A stretch of DNA of 64,000 nt from Taudactylus pleione (GCA_031769625.1 JAUIMM010000890.1:898001-962000); one strand, 5' to 3'; shown: positions 1 through 12,084, counted from the stretch's first letter. Numbers and translations: made by a program. The notes: generated from the sequence alone by a model not told the origin.

Positions 1-480
1 GGCAGCAGTGGGCGTCCCTATGCTGGGCTGTGCTTACACTGTACAGATATGAGGAGGCAGCAGTGGCGTCCCTATGCTGGGCTGTGATTACACTGTATGG
101 ATATGAGGAGGCAGCAGTGGGCGTCCCTATGCTATGCTGTGATTACACTGTACGGATATGAGGAGGCAGCAGTGGGTGTCCCTATGCTGGTCTGTGCTTA
201 CACTGTACAGATATGAGGAGGCAGCAGTGGCATCCCTATGCTGGGCTGTGATTACACTGTACAGATATGAGGAGGCAGCAGTGGGCGTCCCTATGCTGGG
301 CTGTGATTACACTGTACAGATATGAGGAGGCAGCAGTGGGCGTCCCTATGCTGGGCTGTGGTTACACTGTGTGGATATGAGGAGGCAGCAGTGGGCGTCC
401 CTATGCTGGGCTGTGATTACACTGTACAGATATGAGGAGGCAGCAGTGGGCGTCCCTATGCTGGGCTGTGCTTACACTGT
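1..480 (+). repeat. Partial HOR-A copy (head part)
   Basis: Bases 1 to about 360 match 2383 onward at an offset of 2382, including three private variants: a GTGGCGTCC monomer, a CTATGCTATGCTG monomer (starts 127) and a CTGGTCTGTG monomer followed by GTGGCATCC. At about 360 it carries GGTTACACTGTGTGG, as in HOR-A copies 2-5 but not copy 1. It is therefore the head of another copy of the same unit, cut off by different material after about 480. Confidence 0.75.
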
Positions 481-1153
481 ACAGATATGAGGAGGCAGCA
501 GTGGGTGTCCCTATGCTGGGCTGTACTTACACTGTACAGATATGAGGAGGCAGCAGTGGGTGTCCCTATGCTGGGCTGTGCTTACACTGTACATATAAGA
601 AAAGGCAGCAGTGGATGTCCCTATGCTGGGCTCTGCTTACACTGTACGGATATGAGAAGGCAGCAGTGGGCGTCCCTATGCTGGGCTGTGATTACACTGT
701 ATGGATATGAGGAGGCAGCAGTAGGTATCCCTATGCTGGGCTGTGCTTACACTATACGGATATGAGAAGGCAGCAGTGGGTGTCCCTATGCTGGGCTGTG
801 CTTACACTGTACAGATATGAGGAGGCAGCAGTGGGTGTCCCTATGCTGGGCTGTACTTACACTGTTCAGATATGAGGAGGCAGCAGTGGGCGTCCCTATG
901 CTGGGCTGTGATTACACTGTACGGATATGAGGAGGCAGCAGTGGGCGTCCCTATGCTGGGCTGTGCTTACACTGTATGGCTATGAGGAGGCAGCAGTGGG
1001 TGTCTCTATGCTGGGCTGTACTTACACTGTATGGATATAAGGAGTTAGCAGTGGGCGTCCCTATGCTGGGCTGTGATTACACTGTACAGATATGAGAAGA
1101 CAGCAGTGGGCGTCCGTATGCTGAGCTGTGCTTACACTGTACGGATATGAGGA

Positions 1154-1233
1154 GGCGACAGTGGCAATCCCTATGGGAGGTGGCAGTGGGAATCCCTATG
1201 CTGGGCTGTGCTTACACTGTAGAGATATGAGGA
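1154..1233 (+). repeat. Composite monomer: 25-bp truncated unit plus full unit
   Basis: A monomer starts at 1154 (GGCGACAGTGGCAATCCC) and breaks off after 25 bases in TATGGGA. A full 55-bp monomer then begins with GGTGGCAGTGGGAATCCC. The same breakpoint with the same flanking substitutions is seen at 11760, 12005, 20763, 46922 and 63907. One deletion event was therefore copied with its surroundings. It is a good landmark for tracking segment duplication. Confidence 0.9.
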
Positions 1234-1442
1234 GGCAGCAGTGGGAGTCCTTATGCTGGGCTGTGCTTACACTGTACAGATATGAGGAGGCAGGAGTGGG
1301 TGTCCCTATGCTGGGCTGTGCTTACACTGTATGGATATGAGGAGGCAGCAGTGGGTGTCCCTATGCTGTGCTGTGTTTACACTGTATGGATATGAGGAGG
1401 TGGAAGTGGGCGTCCCTATGCTGGGCTGTGATTACACTGTAC

Positions 1443-1556
1443 GGATATGTGGAGGCAGCAGTGACGTCCCTATGCTGGGCTGTGATTACACTGTACGGAT
1501 ATGTGTAGGCAGCAGTGACGTCCCTATGCTGGGCTGTGATTACACTGTACGGATAT
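1443..1556 (+). repeat. Doublet of 54-bp GTGACGTCC monomers
   Basis: Two successive monomers carry GATATGTGGAGGCAGCAG then GATATGTGTAGGCAGCAG, each followed by TGACGTCC with one base lost, making 54 bp. The TGA of ATATGA is changed to TGT in both, which opens one reading frame. The doublet recurs near 12237, 20995 and 60233. GACGTC in these monomers is a 6-bp palindrome. Confidence 0.85.
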
Positions 1557-1780
1557 GAGGAGGTAGCAGTGGCGTCCCTATGCTGGGCTGTGAATACACT
1601 GTATGGATATGAGGAGGCAGCAGTGGGCGTCCCTATGCTGGGCTGTGCTTACACTGTACAGATATGAGGAGGCAGCAGTGGGCGTCCCTATGCTGGGCTG
1701 TGCTTACACTGTATGGATATGAGAAGGCAGCAGGGGGCGTCCCTATGCTGGGCTGTGATTACACTGTACGGATATGAGGA

Positions 1781-2382
1781 GGCAGCAGTAGGTGTCCCTT
1801 TGCTGGGCTTGATTACACTGTACGGATATGAGGAGGTAGCAGGGGGTGTCCCTATGCTGGGCTGTGCTTACACTGTACGGATATGAGGAGGCAGCAGTGG
1901 GTGTCCGTATGCTGGGCTGTGCTTACACTGTACGGATATGAGGAGGCAGCAGTGTGCGTCCCTATGTTGGGCTGTCCTTACACTGTACGGATATGAGAAG
2001 GCAGCAGTGGGTCCCTATGTTGGGCTGTGATTACACTGTACAGATATGAGGAGGCAGCAGTGGGCGTCCCTATGCTGGGCTGTGCTTACACTGTACAGAT
2101 ATGAGAAGGCAGCAGTGGGCGTCCCTATGTTGGGCTGTGATTACACTGTACAGATATGAGAAGGCAGCAGTGGGTGTCCCTATGCTGGGCTGTGCTTACA
2201 CTGTACGGATATGAGGAGGCAGCAGTGGGTGTCCCTATGCTGGGCTGTGCTTACACTGTACGGACATGAGGAGGCAGCAGTGGACGTCCCTATGCTGGGC
2301 TGTACTTACACTGTACGGATATGAGAAGGCAGCAGTGGTCGTCCCTATGCTTGGCTGTGCTTACACTGTACGTATATGAGAA
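1781..2382 (+). repeat. HOR-A tail part
   Basis: The order of variants (GGTAGCAGGGGGTGTCC, CAGTGTGCGTCC with TATGTTGGG, the 53-bp GTGGGTCCC monomer, CAGTGGACGTCC) is that of the second half of each HOR-A copy, for example 3305-3916. It leads without a break into the first complete HOR-A copy at 2383. Confidence 0.75.
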
Positions 2383-3916
2383 GGCAGCAGTGGGCGTCCC
2401 TATGCTGGGCTGTGCTTACACTGTACAGATATGAGGAGGCAGCAGTGGCGTCCCTATGCTGGGCTGTGATTACACTGTATGGATATGAGGAGGCAGCAGT
2501 GGGCGTCCCTATGCTATGCTGTGATTACACTGTACGGATATGAGGAGGCAGCAGTGGGTGTCCCTATGCTGGTCTGTGCTTACACTGTACAGATATGAGG
2601 AGGCAGCAGTGGCATCCCTATGCTGGGCTGTGATTACACTGTACAGATATGAGGAGGCAGCAGTGGGCGTCCCTATGCTGGGCTGTGATTACACTGTACA
2701 GATATGAGGAGGCAGCAGTGGGCGTCCCTATGCTGGGCTGTGATTACACTGTACAGATATGAGGAGGCAGCAGTGGGCGTCCCTATGCTGGGCTATGCTT
2801 ACACTGTACGGATATGAGGAGGCAGCAGTGGGTGTCCCTATACTGGGCTGTGCTTACACTGTATGGATATGAGGTGGCAGCAGTCGGTGTCCCTATGCTG
2901 GGCTGTGCTTACACTGTGTTGATATGAGGAGGCAGCAGTGGGCGTCCCTATGCTGGGCTGTGATTACACTGTATGTATATGAGGAGGCAGCAGTGGGCAT
3001 CCCTATGCTGGGCTGTGATTACACTGTACAGATATGAGGAGGCAGCAGTGGGTGTCCCTATGCTGGGCTGTGATTACACTGTACGGATATCAGGAGGCAG
3101 CAGTGGGTGTCCCTATGCTGGGCTGTGCTTACACTGTATGGATATGAGGAGGCAGCAGTCGGTGTCCCTATGCTGTGCTGTGCTTACACTGTACGGATAT
3201 GAGAAGGCAGCAGTGGGTCCCTATGTTGGGCTGTGATTACACTGTACAGATATGAGGAGGCAGCAGTGGGCGTCCCTATGCTGGGCTGTGCTTACACTGT
3301 ACAGATATGAGGAGGCAGCAGTAGGTGTCCCTATGCTGGGCTGTGATTACACTGTACGGATATGAGGAGGTAGCAGGGGGTGTCCCTATGCTGGGCTGTG
3401 CTTACACTGTACGGATATGAGAAGGCAGCAGTGGGTGTCCCTATGCTGGGCTGTGCTTACACTGTACGGATATGAGGAGGCAGCAGTGTGCGTCCCTATG
3501 TTGGGCTGTGCTTACACTGTACGGATATGAGAAGGCAGCAGTGGGTCCCTATGTTGGGCTGTGATTACACTGTACAGATATGAGGAGGCAGCAGTGGGCG
3601 TCCCTATGCTGGGCTGTGCTTACACTGTACAGATATGAGAAGGCAGCAGTGGGCGTCCCTATGTTGGGCTGTGATTACACTGTACAGATATGAGAAGGCA
3701 GCAGTGGGTGTCCCTATGCTGGGCTGTGCTTACACTGTACGGATATGAGGAGGCAGCAGTGGGTGTCCCTATGCTGGGCTGTGCTTACACTGTACGGATA
3801 TGAGGAGGCAGCAGTGGACGTCCCTATGCTGGGCTGTACTTACACTGTACGGATATGAGAAGGCAGCAGTGGGCGTCCCTATGCTGGGCTGTGCTTACAC
3901 TGTACGTATATGAGAA
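2383..3916 (+). repeat. HOR-A copy 1 (1534 bp)
   Basis: Unit of about 28 monomers, anchored by the CTATGCTATGCTG monomer at 2509, which returns at 4043, 5632, 7386 and 8920. Other marks in order: GTATGTATATGAGG then a GATATCAGG monomer, the 53-bp GTGGGTCCC monomers, GGTAGCAGGGGG and CAGTGGACG near the end (subtype B). It keeps GATATGAGG where copies 2-5 have GATAAGAGG. It lacks a pair of monomers (110 bp) present near 4260-4400 in copy 2. Confidence 0.9.
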
Positions 3917-5505
3917 GGCAGCAGTGGGCGTCCCTATGCTGGGCTGTGCTTACACTGTACAGATAAGAGGAGGCAGCAGTGGCGTCCCTATGCTGGGCTG
4001 TGATTACACTGTATGGATATGAGGAGGCAGCAGTGGGCGTCCCTATGCTATGCTGTGATTACACTGTACGGATATGAGGAGGCAGCAGTGGGTGTCCCTA
4101 TGCTGGGCTGTGCTTACACTGTACAGATATGAGGAGGCAGCAGTGGCGTCCCTATGCTGGGCTGTGATTACACTGTACAGATATGAGAAGGCAGCAGTGG
4201 GCGTCCCTATGCTGGGCTGTGATTACACTGTACAGATATGAGGAGGCAGCAGTGGGCGTCCCTATGCTGGGCTGTGGTTACACTGTGTGGATATGAGGAG
4301 GCAGCAGTGGGCGTCCCTATGCTGGGCTGTGATTACACTGTACAGATATGAGGAGGCAGCAGTGGGCGTCCCTATGCTGGGCTGTGGTTACACTGTGTGG
4401 ATATGAGGAGGCAGCAGTGGGCGTCCCTATGCTGGGCTGTGCTTACACTGTACGGATATGAGGAGGCAGCAGTGGGTGTCCCTATACTGGGCTGTGCTTA
4501 AACTGTATGGATATGAGGAGGCAGCAGTCGGTGTCCCTATGCTGGGCTGTGCTTACACTGTGTGGATATGAGAAGGCAGCAGTGGGCGTCCCTATGCTGG
4601 GCTGTGATTACACTGTATGTATATGAGGAGGCAGAAGTGGGCATCCCTATGCTGGGCTGTGATTACACTGTACAGATATGAGGAGGCAGCAGTGGGTGTC
4701 CCTATGCTGGGCTGTGATTACACTGTACGGATATCAGGAGGCAGCAGTGGGTGTCCCTATGCTGGGCTGTGCTTACACTGTATGGATATGAGGAGGCAGC
4801 AGTCGGTGTCCCTATGCTGTGCTGTGCTTACACTGTACGGATATGAGAAGGCAGCAGTGGGTCCCTATGTTGGGCTGTGATTACACTGTACAGATATGAG
4901 GAGGCAGCAGTGGGCGTCCCTATGCTGGGCTGTGCTTACACTGTACAGATATGAGGAGGCAGCAGTAGGTGTCCCTATGCTGGGCTGTGATTACACTGTA
5001 CGGATATGAGGAGGTAGCAGGGGGTGTCCCTATGCTGGGCTGTGCTTACACTGTACGGATATGAGGAGGCAGCAGTGGGTGTCCCTATGCTGGGCTGTGC
5101 TTACACTGTATGGATATGAGGAGGCAGCAGTGTGCGTCCCTATGTTGGGCTGTGCTTACACTGTACGGATATGAGAAGGCAGCAGTGGGTCCCTATGTTG
5201 GGCTGTGATTACACTGTACAGATATGAGGAGGCAGCAGTGGGCGTCCCTATGCTGGGCTGTGCTTACACTGTACAGATATGAGAAGGCAGCAGTGGGCGT
5301 CCCTATGTTGGGCTGTGATTACACTGTACAGATATGAGAAGGCAGCAGTGGGTGTCCCTATGCTGGGCTGTGCTTACACTGTACGGATATGAGGAGGCAG
5401 CAGTTGACGTCCCTATGCTGGGCTGTACTTACACTGTACGGATATGAGAAGGCAGCAGTGGGTGTCCCTATGCTGGGCTGTGCTTACACTGTACGTATAT
5501 GAGAA
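3917..5505 (+). repeat. HOR-A copy 2 (1589 bp)
   Basis: Begins at the same monomer phase as copy 1 and carries GATAAGAGG at 3961. Near its end the CAGTGGACG monomer is replaced by CAGTTGACG (5401), which defines subtype A. Copy 4 is the same subtype at an offset of 3343 bp. It is 55 bp longer than copy 4, because copy 4 lacks one monomer after the CAGTTGACG monomer. Confidence 0.9.
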
Positions 5506-7259
5506 GGCAGCAGTGGGCGTCCCTATGCTGGGCTGTGCTTACACTGTACAGATAAGAGGAGGCAGCAGTGGCGTCCCTATGCTGGGCTGTGATTACACTG
5601 TATGGATATGAGGAGGCAGCAGTGGGCGTCCCTATGCTATGCTGTGATTACACTGTACGGATATGAGGAGGCAGCAGTGGGTGTCCCTATGCTGGGCTGT
5701 GCTTACACTGTACAGATATGAGGAGGCAGCAGTGGCGTCCCTATGCTGGGCTGTGATTACACTGTACAGATATGAGGAGGCAGCAGTGGGCGTCCCTATG
5801 CTGGGCTGTGATTACACTGTACAGATATGAGGAGGCAGCAGTGGGCGTCCCTATGCTGGGCTGTGGTTACACTGTGTGGATATGAGGAGGCAGCAGTGGG
5901 CGTCCCTATGCTGGGCTGTGATTACACTGTACAGATATGAGGAGGCAGCAGTGGGCGTCCCTATGCTGGGCTGTGGTTACACTGTGTGGATATGAGGAGG
6001 CAGCAGTGGGCGTCCCTATGCTGGGCTGTGCTTACACTGTACGGATATGAGGAGGCAGCAGTGGGTGTCCCTATACTGGGCTGTGCTTAAACTGTATGGA
6101 TATGAGGAGGCAGCAGTCGGTGTCCCTATGCTGGGCTGTGCTTACACTGTGTGGATATGAGAAGGCAGCAGTGGGCGTCCCTATGCTGGGCTGTGATTAC
6201 ACTGTATGTATATGAGGAGGCAGAAGTGGGCATCCCTATGCTGGGCTGTGATTACACTGTACAGATATGAGGAGGCAGCAGTGGGTGTCCCTATGCTGGG
6301 CTGTGATTACACTGTACGGATATCAGGAGGCAGCAGTGGGTGTCCCTATGCTGGGCTGTGCTTACACTGTATGGATATGAGGAGGCAGCAGTCGGTGTCC
6401 CTATGCTGTGCTGTGCTTACACTGTGTGGATATGAGAAGGCAGCAGTGGGTGTCCCTATGATGGGCTGTGCTTACACTGTACAGATATGAGAAGGCAGCA
6501 GTGGGCGTCCCTATGATGGGCTGTGCTTACACTGTACAGATATGAGAAGGCAGCAGTGGGTCCCTATGTTGGGCTGTGATTACACTGTACAGATATGAGG
6601 AGGCAGCAGTGGGCGTCCCTATGCTGGGCTGTGCTTACACTGTACAGATATGAGGAGGCAGCAGTAGGTGTCCCTATGCTGGGCTGTGATTACACTGTAC
6701 GGATATGAGGAGGTAGCAGGGGGTGTCCCTATGCTGGGCTGTGCTTACACTGTACGGATATGAGAAGGCAGCAGTGGGTGTCCCTATGCTGGGCTGTGCT
6801 TACACTGTACGGATATGAGGAGGCAGCAGTGTGCGTCCCTATGTTGGGCTGTGCTTACACTGTACGGATATGAGAAGGCAGCAGTGGGTCCCTATGTTGG
6901 GCTGTGATTACACTGTACAGATATGAGGAGGCAGCAGTGGGCGTCCCTATGCTGGGCTGTGCTTACACTGTACAGATATGAGAAGGCAGCAGTGGGCGTC
7001 CCTATGTTGGGCTGTGATTACACTGTACAGATATGAGAAGGCAGCAGTGGGTGTCCCTATGCTGGGCTGTGCTTACACTGTACGGATATGAGGAGGCAGC
7101 AGTGGGTGTCCCTATGCTGGGCTGTGCTTACACTGTACGGATATGAGGAGGCAGCAGTGGACGTCCCTATGCTGGGCTGTACTTACACTGTACGGATATG
7201 AGAAGGCAGCAGTGGGCGTCCCTATGCTGGGCTGTGCTTACACTGTACGTATATGAGAA
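5506..7259 (+). repeat. HOR-A copy 3 (1754 bp)
   Basis: The longest copy. It has additional monomers at about 6430-6545 carrying CTATGATGGGCTG, which copy 5 also has but copies 1, 2 and 4 do not. It ends with the CAGTGGACG form (7151), subtype B. Its length exceeds the 1534-bp copies by 220 bp, four whole monomers. Confidence 0.9.
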
Positions 7260-8793
7260 GGCAGCAGTGGGCGTCCCTATGCTGGGCTGTGCTTACACTG
7301 TACAGATAAGAGGAGGCAGCAGTGGCGTCCCTATGCTGGGCTGTGATTACACTGTATGGATATGAGGAGGCAGCAGTGGGCGTCCCTATGCTATGCAGTG
7401 ATTACACTGTACGGATATGAGGAGGCAGCAGTGGGTGTCCCTATGCTGGGCTGTGCTTACACTGTACAGATATGAGGAGGCAGCAGTGGCGTCCCTATGC
7501 TGGGCTGTGATTACACTGTACAGATATGAGGAGGCAGCAGTGGGCGTCCCTATGCTGGGCTGTGATTACACTGTACAGATATGAGGAGGCAGCAGTGGGC
7601 GTCCCTATGCTGGGCTGTGGTTACACTGTGTGGATATGAGGAGGCAGCAGTGGGCGTCCCTATGCTGGGCTGTGATTACACTGTACAGATATGAGGAGGC
7701 AGCAGTGGGCGTCCCTATGCTGGGCTGTGGTTACACTGTGTGGATATGAGGAGGCAGCAGTGGGCGTCCCTATGCTGGGCTGTGCTTACACTGTACGGAT
7801 ATGAGGAGGCAGCAGTGGGTGTCCCTATACTGGGCTGTGCTTAAACTGTATGGATATGAGGAGGCAGCAGTCGGTGTCCCTATGCTGGGCTGTGCTTACA
7901 CTGTGTGGATATGAGAAGGCAGCAGTGGGCGTCCCTATGCTGGGCTGTGATTACACTGTATGTATATGAGGAGGCAGAAGTGGGCATCCCTATGCTGGGC
8001 TGTGATTACACTGTACAGATATGAGGAGGCAGCAGTGGGTGTCCCTATGCTGGGCTGTGATTACACTGTACGGATATCAGGAGGCAGCAGTGGGTGTCCC
8101 TATGCTGGGCTGTGCTTACACTGTATGGATATGAGGAGGCAGCAGTCGGTGTCCCTATGCTGTGCTGTGCTTACACTGTACGGATATGAGAAGGCAGCAG
8201 TGGGTCCCTATGTTGGGCTGTGATTACACTGTACAGATATGAGGAGGCAGCAGTGGGCGTCCCTATGCTGGGCTGTGCTTACACTGTACAGATATGAGGA
8301 GGCAGCAGTAGGTGTCCCTATGCTGGGCTGTGATTACACTGTACGGATATGAGGAGGTAGCAGGGGGTGTCCCTATGCTGGGCTGTGCTTACACTGTACG
8401 GATATGAGGAGGCAGCAGTGGGTGTCCCTATGCTGGGCTGTGCTTACACTGTACGGATATGAGGAGGCAGCAGTGTGCGTCCCTATGTTGGGCTGTGCTT
8501 ACACTGTACGGATATGAGAAGGCAGCAGTGGGTCCCTATGTTGGGCTGTGATTACACTGTACAGATATGAGGAGGCAGCAGTGGGCGTCCCTATGCTGGG
8601 CTGTGCTTACACTGTACAGATATGAGAAGGCAGCAGTGGGCGTCCCTATGTTGGGCTGTGATTACACTGTACAGATATGAGAAGGCAGCAGTGGGTGTCC
8701 CTATGCTGGGCTGTGCTTACACTGTACGGATATGAGGAGGCAGCAGTTGACGTCCCTATGCTGGGCTGTGCTTACACTGTACGTATATGAGAA
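7260..8793 (+). repeat. HOR-A copy 4 (1534 bp)
   Basis: Same subtype as copy 2 (CAGTTGACG at 8744, exactly 3343 bp after 5401). The anchor monomer carries a private change, CTATGCTATGCAG at 7386. One monomer after the CAGTTGACG monomer is missing relative to copy 2. Confidence 0.9.
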
Positions 8794-9834
8794 GGCAGCA
8801 GTGGGCGTCCCTATGCTGGGCTGTGCTTACACTGTACAGATAAGAGGAGGCAGCAGTGGCGTCCCTATGCTGGGCTGTGATTACACTGTATGGATATGAG
8901 GAGGCAGCAGTGGGCGTCCCTATGCTATGCTGTGATTACACTGTACGGATATGAGGAGGCAGCAGTGGGTGTCCCTATGCTGGGCTGTGCTTACACTGTA
9001 CAGATATGAGGAGGCAGCAGTGGCGTCCCTATGCTGGGCTGTGATTACACTGTACAGATATGAGGAGGCAGCAGTGGGCGTCCCTATGCTGGGCTGTGAT
9101 TACACTGTACAGATATGAGGAGGCAGCAGTGGGCGTCCCTATGCTGGGCTGTGGTTACACTGTGTGGATATGAGGAGGCAGCAGTGGGCGTCCCTATGCT
9201 GGGCTGTGATTACACTGTACAGATATGAGGAGGCAGCAGTGGGCGTCCCTATGCTGGGCTGTGGTTACACTGTGTGGATATGAGGAGGCAGCAGTGGGCG
9301 TCCCTATGCTGGGCTGTGCTTACACTGTACGGATATGAGGAGGCAGCAGTGGGTGTCCCTATACTGGGCTGTGCTTAAACTGTATGGATATGAGGAGGCA
9401 GCAGTCGGTGTCCCTATGCTGGGCTGTGCTTACACTGTGTGGATATGAGAAGGCAGCAGTGGGCGTCCCTATGCTGGGCTGTGATTACACTGTATGTATA
9501 TGAGGAGGCAGAAGTGGGCATCCCTATGCTGGGCTGTGATTACACTGTACAGATATGAGGAGGCAGCAGTGGGTGTCCCTATGCTGGGCTGTGATTACAC
9601 TGTACGGATATCAGGAGGCAGCAGTGGGTGTCCCTATGCTGGGCTGTGCTTACACTGTATGGATATGAGGAGGCAGCAGTCGGTGTCCCTATGCTGTGCT
9701 GTGCTTACACTGTGTGGATATGAGAAGGCAGCAGTGGGTGTCCCTATGATGGGCTGTGCTTACACTGTACAGATATGAGAAGGCAGCAGTGGGCGTCCCT
9801 ATGATGGGCTGTGCTTACACTGTACAGATATGAG
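8794..9834 (+). repeat. HOR-A copy 5 (truncated, ~1.04 kb)
   Basis: Follows copy 3 through the anchor at 8920, the GTATGTATATGAGG monomer, the GATATCAGG monomer and the two CTATGATGGG monomers. It then leaves the HOR at GAGAAAGCAGCAG near 9834, where copy 3 goes on to the 53-bp GTGGGTCCC monomers. The HOR-A block ends here. Confidence 0.85.
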
Positions 9835-11569
9835 AAAGCAGCAGTGGGCGTCCCTATGCTGGGCTGTGCTTACACTGTACAGATATGAGAAGGCAGCAGT
9901 GGGCGTCCCTATGCTGGGCTGTGCTTACACTGTACAGATATGAGGAGGCAGCAGTGGTGTCCCTATGCTGGGCTGTGATTACACTGTACGGATATGGGAA
10001 GGCAGCAGTGGGTGTCCCTATGCTGGGCTGTGATTACACTGTACGGATATGAGAAGGCAGCAGTGGGTGTCCCTATGCTGCGCTGTGCTTACACTGTACG
10101 GATATGAGGAGGCAGCAGTGGTCGTCCCTATGCTGGGCTGTGCTTACACTGTACAGATATGAGAAGACAGCAGTGAGTGTCCCTATGCTGGGCTGTGCTT
10201 ACACTATATAGATATGAGGAGGCAGCAGTGGGCGTCCCTATACTGGGCTGTGATTACACTGTACAGATATGAGGAGGCAGCAGTAGGTGTCCCTATGCTG
10301 CGCTGTACTTACACTGTATGTATATGAGAAGGCAGCAGTGGGCGTCCCAATGCTGGGCTGTGATTACACTGTACACTTATGAGAAGGCAGCAGTGGGCGT
10401 CCCTATGCTGGGCAGTGCTTACACTGTACGGATATGAGGAGGCAGCAGTGGGCGTCCCTATGCTGGGCTGTGCTTACACTGTACGGATATGAGGAGGCAG
10501 CAGTGGGTGTCCCTATGCTGGGCTGTGCTTACACTATACGCATATGTGAAGGCAGCAGTGGGCGTCCCTATACTGGGCTGTGATTACACTGTACGGATAT
10601 GAGAAGGCAGCAGTGGGCGCCCCTATGCTGGGCTGTGATTACACTGTACGGATATGAGAAGGCATCAGTGGGCGTCCCTATGCTGGGCTGTGATTACACT
10701 GTACGGATATGAGGAGGCAGCAGTGGGCGTCCCTATGCTGGGCTGTGATTACACTGTACGGATATGAGAAGGCAGCAGTGGGCGTCCCTATGCTGGGCTG
10801 TGCTTACACTGTACGGATATGAGGAGGCAGCAGTGGGCGTCCCTATGCTGGGCTGTGATTACACTGTATGGATATGAGAAGGCAGCAGTTGGTATCCCTA
10901 TGCTGGGCTGTGATTACACTGTACGGATATGAGAAGGCAGCAGTGGGCGTCCCTATGCTGGGCTGTGCTTACACTGTACAGATATGAGGAGGCAGCAGTG
11001 GCGTCCCTATGCTGGGCTGTGCTTACACTGTACAGATATGAGGAGGCAGCAGTGGGCGTCCCTATGCTGGGCTGTGCTTACACTGTACAGATATGAGAAG
11101 GCAGCAGTGGGCGTCCCTATGCTGGGCTGTGATTACACTGTACAGATATGAGAAGGCAGCTGTGGGTGTCCCTATGCTGGGCTGTGATTACACTGTACAG
11201 ATATGAGAAGGCAGCAGTGGGCGTCCCTATGCTGGGCTGTACTTACACTGTACAGATATGAGAAGGCAGCAGTGGGCGTCCCTATGCTGGGTTGTGATTA
11301 CACTGTACAGATATGAGAAGGCAGCAGTGGGCGTCCCTATGCTGGGCTGTGATTACACTGTACGGATATGAGAAGGCAGCAGTGGGTGTCCCTATGCTGG
11401 GCTGTGCTTACACTGTACGGATATGAGAAGGCAGCAGTAGACGTCCCTATGCTGGGCTGTACTTACACTGTACTGATATGAGAAGGCAGCAGTGGGTGTC
11501 CCTATGCTGGGCTGTGCTTACACTATACGGATATGAGATGGCAGCAGTGGGTGTCCCTATGCTGGGCTG
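9835..11569 (+). repeat. Less ordered monomer stretch
   Basis: Monomers continue without a gap, but I could not fit them to a clear local higher-order period. Near 10160-10680 it has landmark variants that recur elsewhere: ACTATATAGATATGAGG, CTGCGCTGTACTTACAC, GTACACTTATGAG, GGGCAGTGCTTAC and ACTATACGCATATGTGAAGG. These return at about 15.4, 16.7 and 18.5-18.9 kb. No gene or non-repeat DNA is present. Confidence 0.7.
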
Positions 11570-12004
11570 TACTTACACTGTACAGATATGAGGAGGCAGC
11601 AGTGGGTGTCCCTATGCTGGGCTGTACTTACACTGTTCAGATATGAGGAGGCAGCAGTGGGCGTCCCTATGCTGTGCTGTGATTACACTGTACGGATATG
11701 AGTAGGCAGCAGTGGGCGTCCTTATGCTGGGCTGTGCTTACACTGTATGGCTATGAGGAGGCGACAGTGGCAATCCCTATGGGAGGTGGCAGTGGGAATC
11801 CCTATGCTGGGCTGTGCTTACACTGTACAGATATGAGGAGGCAGCAGTGGGTGTCCCTATGCTGGGCTGTACTTACACTGTATGGATATAAGGAGTTAGC
11901 AGTGGGCGTCCCTATGCTGGGCTGTGATTACACTGTACAGATATGAGAAGACAGCAGTGGGCGTCCGTATGCTGAGCTGTGCTTACACTGTACGGATATG
12001 AGGA

Positions 12005-12084
12005 GGCGACAGTGGCAATCCCTATGGGAGGTGGCAGTGGGAATCCCTATGCTGGGCTGTGCTTACACTGTACAGATATGAGGA
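12005..12084 (+). repeat. Second composite monomer within segment L
   Basis: Same 25-bp truncated unit plus full unit as at 11760, 245 bp downstream. The duplicate segment at 20.7 kb has only one (20763). Recombination between the two composites would delete exactly this 245-bp interval, which accounts for the offset change from 9003 to 8758. Confidence 0.8.

Larger units (their letters stand above)
481..1780 (+). repeat. Variant-rich block shared with 11.6-12.6 kb and 20.2-21.3 kb
   Basis: Contains distinctive monomers: one with ACATATAAGAAAAGGC near 590, one with GGATATAAGGAGTTAGC near 1033, a truncated-plus-full composite at 1154-1233, and a pair of 54-bp monomers with GATATGTGGAGG and GATATGTGTAGG near 1443-1555. 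The part from about 487 matches 20206 onward (offset 19719). The part from about 870 matches 11.64 kb onward at offsets of 10796-10851. It separates the head and tail of a HOR-A copy, so it behaves like an inserted or exchanged block. Confidence 0.7.

Noticed and set aside
487..765. Open frame of 92 codons starting at ATGAGG, and similar frames of 63-94 codons throughout the window
   Set aside because: They are read through the 55-bp repeat in rotating frames, recur with every HOR copy, begin at the ATG of ATATGAGG and end at the next intact ATATGA. None shows a recognisable domain or codon signature, so none is listed as a gene.
487..765. Ribosome-binding sites: GAGGAGG just beside ATG in every monomer
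   Set aside because: The purine run is part of the repeat, lies after the ATG in ATATGAGGAGG and not before it, and the array is eukaryotic in character.
10521..10560. Promoter-like TATA stretches (ACTATATAG, ACTATACG)
   Set aside because: They are one- or two-base variants of CACTGTACGG within ordinary monomers, with no conserved distance to any other signal.
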